NCBI GenBank assembly: GCA_003194525.1
Contig: NBIV01000278.1
Coordinates: forward strand, 56,908 to 120,907
Source: Gracilariopsis chorda
Taxonomy: Eukaryota > Rhodophyta > Florideophyceae > Gracilariales > Gracilariaceae
Length of the DNA stretch: 64,000 nucleotides
Direction: 5' to 3'
Shown: positions 55,612-64,000 of the stretch, piece by piece
How the letters are laid out: every line of letters begins with the position of its first letter
Position numbering within the stretch: the first letter of the stretch is position 1
Made by a program: the position numbers and the translations under genes
The notes under the pieces: model-generated
What the model saw: the letters and a program-made list of their open reading frames with translations, nothing else
Told to the model about the DNA's origin: nothing
Database searches by the model: none

Positions 55612-58143
55612 CTCCTCCTCGAGTTCCTGGGTCAGACCAACCCTATCCATGATCAACTGTGCCATAGCAGGACTAAGTGGTTTAGTGAGTATGTCAGCAT
55701 CATTGTCCTCACTTGCCACATATTCCACAGTTATCACCTTGCTTTTGACCAAGTCTCGGATAAAGTGTATCTTCACGTCAATGTGTTTGGCACGTCCGGA
55801 GGGGCAACGCTCACCAATGGCCCATTCAATCGCACACTGGTTGTCTGAGCGTAGTGGAGTACTCTCATTAACCGGTATTCCACATTCCTCAAGTACTCGA
55901 GATATCCACATTAGCTCTTGACTTGCCATCACTAATGCGTAATACTCGGACTCGCCTGTAGACAATGCCACTGACGCCTGCTTACGCGCACCGTAGAAAC
56001 AAGCACATGACCCAAGTTTGATCATAAAGCCAGACAAAGACTTGCGATCAGTGGTGTCACCAGCGTAATCAGAGTCTACATAACCATTGAGCGGCAGGTT
56101 ACCAGGTTGATAAACAAGTCCATGGTGAGTAGTGCCACGTAAATACCTTAGCACGCGCTTCACCGCTCGATGACAATACCGGGTTGGTGCTTTCTGAAAG
56201 CGCGCTAGGATAAGTACGGGTGCCAATATGTCCAAACGTGTCCGTAATGCCAGGTACAGCAGAGACCCGATCATCTGCTGATACAACTGGACTTCAAATG
56301 GGGACTTGTCCTCCTCCACATCAAGCGAGGAAAAGAAAGATTCTACCATTGGGCTTCGTGCAGGCTTGCTACATTCCAGTCCAAACCGACGTAACATGCC
56401 ACTGACATACAGCGGCTGTGCTAGTTTTACACCTAACAGTTGGCCATTGGAGTCCATGTTCCAGGTTAATTCAACACCAAGATACATTCTGATACGAGTC
56501 TCAACACGTAGGTCATACAGAGACTTGAGCTCCTCCACTATGTGGGAACGTTGTTCAGCAGTTGGCGTAAATATAAGAAGGTCATCTACGTATACCAAGA
56601 TGTATGCGTATGTGTTACCGGCTAATTTGCGCCTGAAGACACATGGTGCACTGGGTAACTCTTCAAAACCTATGCCTTTAATGTCTGTGCTGAACTTCGT
56701 ATGCCATGCCAGATGAGCCTGCTTAAGCCCATATATAGCCTTTAGCAGTTTATAGCATCGTGACTTGAGACCAGGAATGCCACGCGGTGACATCACCCAA
56801 ACGTCTTCCTTGAGGTCACCGTTCAGGAATGCGGTTTTAATATCCACCTGTGCAACAAACATCTGCATGCACAATATCAGGTACAGGAACATGCGAACCA
56901 AGTTGAACGAAACGACTGGTGCGTACGTCTCTAAGTAGTCCTGACCATATGTCTGGTGGTTGCCTCCAGCCACTATTCGAGCTCGAAATCGGTCAACGGA
57001 GTTGTCTGCGTCACGTTTCACCTTCAGAATGACATGCGTTGGTAGAGGCGCGGACTTTGGTGAGTCATCCGCAACCCATGTAGCCTTGTCTTTCAAGGAT
57101 GTGAACTCCTCATCGATAGCATGTAGCCATTGCTCTCTTTCAGTTGGGGGTGCGGAGAGTGCTTCCTTGAGTGTGGGATCATCACTCGTGGTAACCTTAA
57201 CCTCCGATTTGGCCGCGCCAGCCATATGCCACCAGCGTTGTGGTGCACGCCTAGTGCGACGAGGATAGCGTGACTGTGACTCAGAGTCGAGATTTGCTTG
57301 TTCAATGTTCTCTGCATCACTCTCTGACCCCTCTTCGTTGCCGGAATTGTGGTCATCAGTAACGATATCTGGTGGTGCAGAGTTAGCAGTCACGTTTACA
57401 GGTGCCCCAGAATGGTCTATGCTGCCATTTTCGGATTCTGAAATGACGTCCGCAACATCGTCAACATAAAATTCTTCAGAGCTGGTGGAGCCTACATCAT
57501 CCTCAGAACTATAAGTCGCATCTGATGCACTCTCGTCATCCATATAATTGCTTAGATACGGTACACCAGGGAACCTAGATTCATCAAAGGTGACATGACG
57601 CGACCTTACTATTCGAGGAATATCGTCGTCACCCGATATTAGGACCTCGTAAACACCATGCTCAAGAGTCTGCAAGTACACTCCCTCAAGTGCACGAGAC
57701 TCGAACTTGGTGCCCGGGTTCATTTTTAATACATATGCGGCACATCCAAATACTTTGATATACTTCAAAGAAGGCCTATTGTCAGTGACCAACACATACG
57801 GGGTCACGCCAGTGGTGGAATGGGGCACTCTATTGCGAATATAAATCACATGTTTCAGTGCATATGGCCACAAACAGTCTGGTAAACTTGCTTGAATCAG
57901 CAAAGCTCGGGCAGCTTCCCCCATAGTGCGATTGATGCGCTCCGCAATAGCATTGTGTTGTGGGGTATACGGAGGAGAAAACGATACGTCCTGAAGACCA
58001 TTGTCGGGATTGTGTTGCAAAGCAATATACTCTTCTGCGTTGTCAGAGTGCAGTTTTCGAATAAGCACATGCTCTCCTCCAAGCTGTTTGAGCTTCTGCT
58101 TTACTCCCAAGAACACTTCGCTGATCTCAGTTCTGTGCACCAT
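55606..58143 (-). CDS. Array unit 3: partial integrase - RT - RNase H ORF
   Basis: It is collinear with units 1 and 2, with an intact frame from ATG 58143. A Leu to Pro change (PGNLPLNG) lies just before the RNase H YVDSDYAG motif. Catalytic residues of reverse transcriptase and RNase H are unchanged. The frame upstream of the ATG stays open to the LTR junction at 58225. Confidence 0.8.
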   Translation of the reverse strand: MVHRTEISEVFLGVKQKLKQLGGEHVLIRKLHSDNAEEYIALQHNPDNGLQDVSFSPPYTPQHNAIAERINRTMGEAARALLIQASLPDCLWPYALKHVIYIRNRVPHSTTGVTPYVLVTDNRPSLKYIKVFGCAAYVLKMNPGTKFESRALEGVYLQTLEHGVYEVLISGDDDIPRIVRSRHVTFDESRFPGVPYLSNYMDDESASDATYSSEDDVGSTSSEEFYVDDVADVISESENGSIDHSGAPVNVTANSAPPDIVTDDHNSGNEEGSESDAENIEQANLDSESQSRYPRRTRRAPQRWWHMAGAAKSEVKVTTSDDPTLKEALSAPPTEREQWLHAIDEEFTSLKDKATWVADDSPKSAPLPTHVILKVKRDADNSVDRFRARIVAGGNHQTYGQDYLETYAPVVSFNLVRMFLYLILCMQMFVAQVDIKTAFLNGDLKEDVWVMSPRGIPGLKSRCYKLLKAIYGLKQAHLAWHTKFSTDIKGIGFEELPSAPCVFRRKLAGNTYAYILVYVDDLLIFTPTAEQRSHIVEELKSLYDLRVETRIRMYLGVELTWNMDSNGQLLGVKLAQPLYVSGMLRRFGLECSKPARSPMVESFFSSLDVEEDKSPFEVQLYQQMIGSLLYLALRTRLDILAPVLILARFQKAPTRYCHRAVKRVLRYLRGTTHHGLVYQPGNLPLNGYVDSDYAGDTTDRKSLSGFMIKLGSCACFYGARKQASVALSTGESEYYALVMASQELMWISRVLEECGIPVNESTPLRSDNQCAIEWAIGERCPSGRAKHIDVKIHFIRDLVKSKVITVEYVASEDNDADILTKPLSPAMAQLIMDRVGLTQELEEEC

Positions 58144-58225
58144 GAACCCAAGGACTGCATATCGTGAGTGATCATCGACAAATCCGGATGCATACCGGAA
58201 TCGGTCGGGGAAGGATGGCACCAAC

Positions 58226-59036
58226 TGATGATTATAATGTTAGTTGGGCTACGGCGCATCTGTAGAACAAAGAAAGAAGAAAAAGAAGCAGTGAAGGTTG
58301 CCAGTCTTGGGGCGAGTTTACTTGGTAGTGCAACTTCAGCGTGTTATATAGCACCTCTACGTCACACTACAACTACAAGAAAACCCTATACCACTAAGTG
58401 GGGACACCCAATACTACCAATCATAAACAAACATAACACAATAAGGGTTGCACACACTGATTACAGCCAAGTACAACCATGCATAACAACATAACAACAC
58501 ATTACAACAATGCAGACCAAGTGAACCAAGTAGCCAGCAACGCACAATAAGTGAACCGGACACGCCAACAATGTGCCAGCATGTTGCAGCACTGTATAAA
58601 CACTTACTCGCATCATCATGACAATGACAAAGCACAAATACACATGCCACCGCATCCATGTACATACCCTAGGTGTGTTGCGTGCATGGCACGTGCCTGC
58701 TTGTACAACTGCACACATGACACACTTCCATATACCTGTAAACCACATGTAGCCACACATATTCTTCAGTACCATACCCATTCACCTTATGCCAAGTGGC
58801 CAGTTCCGTGCCAAGAGCCCATAGAATGCATAACACTTGTAACCAATACGTTGCATATGAGTGTTTGCAGTAGCCAATCATATGCCCGTTTCACGTTGGG
58901 TTTGAGAACACACGCATGTGCGCTTTTGTAAAGCAGGTCCCAAAAACAGCCCTCCGTTATATGAAACTTTGTTTTCAAGTGTTGCACCATGATGTCCCAG
59001 TACTACCCGGCACTCGACTACGTGCTAACATCAACA
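58226..59036 (-). repeat. C LTR between array unit 3 and the long copy (811 bp)
   Basis: A standard 811 bp C LTR without the agac insertion. TATA-like TATATAAC occurs on the minus strand near 58343-58350. The U3 palindrome has one change (CGCATGTGCG). Confidence 0.93.
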
Positions 59037-62000
59037 CTCCTCCTCGAGTTCCTGGGTCAGACCAACCCTATCCATGATCAACTGTGCCATAGCAGGACTA
59101 AGTGGTTTAGTGAGTATGTCAGCATCATTGTCCTCACTTGCCACATATTCCACAGTTATCACCTTGCTTTTGACCAAGTCTCGGATAAAGTGTATCTTCA
59201 CGTCAATGTGTTTGGCACGTCCGGAGGGGCAACGCTCACCAATGGCCCATTCAATCGCACACTGGTTGTCTGAGCGTAGTGGAGTACTCTCAGTAACCGG
59301 TATTCCACATTCCTCAAGTACTCGAGATATCCACATTAGCTCTTGACTTGCCATCACTAATGCGTAATACTCGGACTCGCCTGTAGACAATGCCACTGAC
59401 GCCTGCTTACGCGCACCGTAGAAACAAGCACATGACCCAAGTTTGATCATAAAGCCAGACAAAGACTTGCGATCAGTGGTGTCACCAGCGTAATCAGAGT
59501 CTACATAACCATTGAGCAGCAGGTTACCAGGTTGATAAACAAGTCCATGGTGAGTAGTGCCACGTAAATACCTTAGCACGCGCTTCACCGCTCGATGACA
59601 ATACCGAGTTGGTGCTTTCTGAAAGCGCGCTAAGATAAGTACGGGTGCCAATATGTCCAAACGTGTCCGTAATGCCAGGTACAGCGGAGACCCGATCATC
59701 TGCTGATACAACTGGACTTCAAATGGGGACTTGTCCTCCTCCACATCAAGCGAGGAAAAGAAAGATTCTACCATTGGGCTTCGTGCAGGCTTGCTACATT
59801 CCAGTCCAAACCGACGTAACATGCCACTGACATACAGCGGCTGTGCTAGTTTTACACCTAACAGTTGGCCATTGGAGTCCATGTTCCAGGTTAATTCAAC
59901 ACCAAGATACATTCTGATACGAGTCTCAACACGTAGGTCATACAGAGACTTGAGCTCCTCCACTATGTGGGAACGTTGTTCAGCAGTTGGCGTAAATATA
60001 AGAAGGTCATCTACGTATACCAAGATGTATGCGTATGTGTTACCGGCTAATTTGCGCCTGAAGACACATGGTGCACTGGGTAATTCTTCAAAACCTATGC
60101 CTTTAATGTCTGTGCTGAACTTCGTATGCCATGCCAGATGAGCCTGCTTAAGCCCATATATAGCCTTTAGCAGTTTATAGCATCGTGACTTGAGACCAGG
60201 AATGCCACGCGGTGACATCACCCAAACGTCTTCCTTGAGGTCACCGTTCAGGAATGCGGTTTTTAATATCCACCTGTGCAACAAACATCTGCATGCACAA
60301 TATCAGGTACAGGAACATGCGAACCAAGTTGAACGAAACGACTGGTGCGTACGTCTCTAAGTAGTCCTGACCATATGTCTGGTGGTTGCCTCCAGCCACT
60401 ATTCGAGCTCGAAATCGGTCAACGGAGTTGTCTGCGTCACGTTTCACCTTCAGAATGACATGCGTTGGTAGAGGCGCGGACTTTGGTGAGTCATCCGCAA
60501 CCCATGTAGCCTTGTCTTTCAAGGATGTGAACTCCTCATCGATAGCATGTAGCCATTGCTCTCTTTCAGTTGGGGGTGCGGAGAGTGCTTCCTTGAGTGT
60601 GGGATCATCACTCGTGGTAACCTTAACCTCCGATTTGGCCGCGCCAGCCATATGCCACCAGCGTTGTGGTGCACGCCTAGTGCGACGAGGATAGCGTGAC
60701 TGTGACTCAGAGTCGAGATTTGCTTGTTCAATGTTCTCTGCATCACTCTCTGACCCCTCTTCGTTGCCGGAATTGTGGTCATCAGTAACGATATCTGGTG
60801 GTGCAGAGTTAGCAGTCACGTTTACAGGTGCCCCAGAATGGTCTATGCTGCCATTTTCGGATTCTGAAATGACGTCCGCAACATCGTCAACATAAAATTC
60901 TTCAGAGCTGGTGGAGCCTACATCATCCTCAGAACTATAAGTCGCATCTGATGCACTCTCGTCATCCATATAATTGCTTAGATACGGTACACCAGGGAAC
61001 CTAGATTCATCAAGGTGACATGACGCGACCTTACTATTCGAGGAATATCGTCGTCACCCGATATTAGGACCTCGTAAACACCATGCTCAAGAGTCTGCAA
61101 GTACACTCCTCAAGTGCACGAGACTCGAACTTGGTGCCCGGGTTCATTTTTAATACATATGCGGCACATCCAAATACTTTGATATACTTCAAAGAAGGCC
61201 TATTGTCAGTGACCAACACATACGGGGTCACGCCAGTGGTGGAATGGGGCACTCTATTGCGAATATAAATCACATGTTTCAGTGCATATGGCCACAAACA
61301 GTCTGGTAAACTTGCTTGAATCAGCAAAGCTCGGGCAGCTTCCCCCATAGTGCGATTGATGCGCTCCGCAATAGCATTGTGTTGTGGGGTATACGGAGGA
61401 GAAAACGATACCTCCTGAAGACCATTGTCGGGATTGTGTTGCAAAGCAATATACTCTTCTGCGTTGTCAGAGTGCAGTTTTCGAATAAGCACATGCTCTC
61501 CTCCAAGCTGTTTGAGCTTCTGCTTTACTCCCAAGAACACTTCGCTGATCTCAGTTCTGTGCACCATGAACCCAAGGATGCATATCGTGAGTGATCATCG
61601 ACAAATCCGGATGCATACCGGAATCGGTCGGGGAATGATGGCACCAACGGACCGATAATGTCCGAGTGCACCACGTCCCCAACCTGCTTGGCTCGTTCAA
61701 ACTTGCCCTGAAATGGCAGTTTTATGCGCCTTGGCAAGGCGGCATGGTCGACATACCTCCTCCATGCCCTTGATGTTTGGTACACCGCGACGTGAGCATG
61801 AACTCTTTGAAGGTCATGTTCATTCATATGTGCCAGTCGGCGGTGCCACAATGAACTAGTTGCGCTCGTCGGTAGCAGCAAGCACCGTGGATGTGTCCGT
61901 ATGGTCGATTGGGTTTGGCAGGGTGTATAAACGGAGCGATGATGACGAGTCCCATGCCCGACCTCAAACCCATCTTCGTGTTGTAGGCGTACTTCCTTAT

Positions 62001-63322
62001 CACAAAACAGTGAGTGGATACCTTTGTCAGCCAACCGCCCTACAGAAACTAGGTTTATATCCAAGATTCGGAACGAGCAGCAACATTAGACAACCTAAGA
62101 TTGACATCCACAAACGGTAATACCACATCTCCTTGTTGCGTGGCAGTGACCGTGGTGTTGTCAGCTAGTTCAATTGTCCTATGTGGTATGTCGAACATTG
62201 TGGTTGGGACGAACGCCGACACCGAACAAAAAGAAATGAGACGTAGCGCCACTGTCTGCATATGTGTCAATGCACTCATTAACCGGTGGTACCACTGATG
62301 ACTTTTCACCTGCGACTCCAGCAATCTCAAACCTTGGATGCTTTCAGCGATGACTTGGCGGAACGTTTAGGCTTTTCGACTGCATTTAGCCTTAGCTGAT
62401 CCAAGATAGCTTGTGGTAAATGGTTGTCAGGATTGTCCGGATTCATTGTGACAACGGTCCTGGGTGTGTCCATCGCGGTCACAAAAGGTGCAGTGGTACC
62501 CATTTTTGTTTCCAGCAGCATATGCACGACCAGTGGGGTCGTTCACAGTGGTTGAATCTGATGCGTTACCATCATTCTCAATACCATTTGATAATTTGCT
62601 GTGTCCGCTAATACGGGAACCACCCCTGTTCTTGTTCTTCTTGCGATTGCGCCGCTCTACCAGAACTGCTTGACCCCATTTGACGAGCATTATATTCATC
62701 AATTAGGGTTGTTGCTACATAGTCCCAGGTCAGTTCCGAGATCTCCTTGGTCCTCAGTGCTGCTGCAGTTGATTCCAATGAGCAGTTGGGTCAATAGATG
62801 CCAGAGGCATAGGTGCCCTTGTGAGACTCTGGTATGGCGGCATCTTTGCCCATGCGGTCCAGCTGCGAGAACAGAGAGGCAAACTGGTCCACGAATTCGG
62901 ACATGTTTTGGCCATTATACGACATTCTGAACAGCTGAGTCTGCACGGCTATACGAGACACTGTCCTGTTTGAGGCATATCGCGCATCAAAGTAGTTGAA
63001 GCATGCGACCGGGGTCATCATCCACATCCATAACTACACGCAACGGGGCATCACCAAGTGCACAAATGATGATTGCACATGCCTTTTCGCGCTTTGCGAG
63101 TGTACGGGAGGGTGTCTGGGTAGCACTAGAACCAGACGCTTGTGTCATTATTCCACTACATGACTCCTCCGAACTTGACATAACGACATTCCAGACACCT
63201 TTAATACGACATGCAGCACGTAGACGGTGTCTCCATAGGGTGTAATCTTCTCCCCGCTTACCGTGGAAGCGCGGGATCTTCACACCAGAAGTGGTTTCTG
63301 ACTCAACTTCGGAGTCTGACAT
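59031..63322 (-). pseudogene. gag-pol of the long C copy, frameshifted
   Basis: The ATG at 63322 opens gag (MSDSEVESETTSGVKI), with the zinc knuckle CTFCDRDGHTQDRC around 62460-62500. Protease, pre-integrase, integrase, reverse transcriptase (YVDD) and RNase H follow in order. The frame is broken many times by single-base length changes, among them an extra T near 60263, a missing A near 61013, a missing C near 61108 and a missing C near 61577, with several more between 61600 and 63000. Where it overlaps units 1-3 it is otherwise almost identical to them, so the indels may be partly sequence errors. Confidence 0.87.
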
Positions 63323-64000
63323 GGTTCCAGAACGAGTTCAGTAACCGAAATTAGAACAAACAAGGTACGAAAATGAAGCAGAGTGAGAGGACTCGATGCT
63401 TAGAATCGCTATCAGAATAGACGAGAGGGCTGTTTTGGCGGTACAGCTTTGGACTGATAGCGGATGTCACACTATGTGGGTGATGCTGGAGTGGATTATA
63501 CTCAACACTTAACAGCGAGGGCGCCAGCGGAGACCGTGTAACCAAGTCTCAACGCTCGTCCAGACGCGTCTGGTACGCGAATCACAGGCGGATTTCGGGT
63601 TCTCGACGCCTGGAGTATACTCACGAGCAGCTCTGAAGCACACTCGGAAAGGAAACTAACTTCGTAAAAGCGGGCGCACTGACGGGAGAAACTACCTCCG
63701 CTACCCTAAGGGTTGAACCCCTGGACCCTGGTAACTCTCTCCAGGTGAGGTACGAAATTCTTCGTGACCTACCCTGTTCTGCGCACTTCAGAACGAGGGG
63801 CTTTATAATCCCTACGTGTCGTCCCAGGGAGGTTAGTAGCTGTCGCGATAAGCGTTCACCAGTTAACCCCTGCTAGACACTTGCAGGAAAAATAGCGCGG
63901 TCTTCCTTGTGCGCTGAAGCACAGATGCAGGGATCGGAACAGGCGCAGGTCGGCTTACCAGAGAAGGGGTCTCTGAACGCTTTGCCTACTTTCACCACAA
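63323..64000 (-). other. Untranslated leader of the long C copy (incomplete)
   Basis: The conserved core is at 63671-63886, with hairpin GTTCTG/CAGAAC (63776-63794). By comparison with B1 the PBS and 5' LTR should start roughly 135 bp beyond the window edge. No ORF is supported here. Confidence 0.75.

Larger units (their letters stand above)
48754..64000 (-). mobile_element. Tandem family C array: three truncated units plus one long copy
   Basis: The order in coding direction, from the right edge, is: leader, gag-pol of the long copy, LTR, truncated pol, LTR, truncated pol, LTR, truncated pol, LTR. Stop codons are spaced 3425, 3429 and 3429 bp. Every LTR is shared by its two neighbours. The truncated units all begin at the same integrase base. 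The outermost LTR is the one split at 40265-48753. Confidence 0.92.

Noticed and set aside
48754..59036. CRISPR-like or satellite array
   Set aside because: The period of 3.4 kb consists of LTRs and pol genes; there are no short repeats and spacers.
1..64000. Host genes between elements
   Set aside because: Every interval over 300 bp could be matched to an LTR, leader or gag-pol segment of families A-D, and no unrelated coding frame remained.

Overview
The window is eukaryotic repeat DNA. I find no host gene, rRNA, tRNA or CRISPR in it. Essentially every base can be assigned to Ty1/copia (Pseudoviridae-type) LTR retrotransposons, or fragments of them, packed and nested into one another. The domain order gag - protease - integrase - reverse transcriptase - RNase H, intron-free polyproteins and roughly 730-815 bp LTRs beginning TG and ending CA define the superfamily. 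The host cannot be named from this sequence; a repeat-rich protist or algal type genome (for example an oomycete or a red alga) is a guess only.

I use four working family names. Family A has LTRs of 761 or 779 bp starting TGTTGGCAGTA, a gag that begins MDSFGGIKIEK and a leader of about 1.2 kb. Family B (LTR about 733 bp, TGTTGAAGTG), family C (LTR 811 bp, TGTTGATGTT) and family D (only truncated LTRs seen, C-like) share a related polyprotein: gag begins with a Met-Ser/Pro-Asp/Asn-Ser motif and contains FHGKRG, and in B and C pol ends ELEEEC. In all four the primer-binding site starts directly after the LTR and reads GGTTATGGGCCCAG. This is complementary to the anticodon arm of initiator tRNA-Met, the half-tRNA priming known from Drosophila copia.

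Layout. 1-1001: an A integrase fragment and an A LTR. 1002-5221: C1, an internally deleted C element with one long ORF. 5222-6544: C-like pol fragment. 6545-13085: B1, a complete but inactivated B element. 13086-16925: B2, lacking its 5' half. 16926-22053: A2, lacking its 3' half and carrying a solo A LTR. 22054-28687: B3 and B4, truncated B internal regions sharing LTRs. 28688-32219: D1. 32220-39021: A4, degenerate, with both LTRs. 39022-40264: D2. 40265-48753: a C LTR interrupted by a second, opposite C LTR, which is itself interrupted by A5 (40976-47823). A5 is a fully intact A element with a 1341-codon polyprotein and apparently identical LTRs. 48754-64000: a head-to-tail C array of three nearly identical 3.43 kb LTR+pol units followed by a longer C copy whose 5' LTR lies just beyond the window.

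How it fits together. The elements have diverged in gag, pol and LTR but share three non-coding features: the PBS, a U3 module (GCGCATATGCGC palindrome, AACGTGAAA, inverted CCAAT box) and a roughly 200 nt core in the untranslated leader that folds into hairpins with compensatory changes. A5 is the only copy here that could encode all functions itself. The B copies share the same inactivating lesions, so they spread after their ancestor was already defective, either in trans or by DNA duplication. Several junctions join an LTR terminus exactly to an internal site of a family member, which points to self-insertion followed by LTR-LTR recombination.
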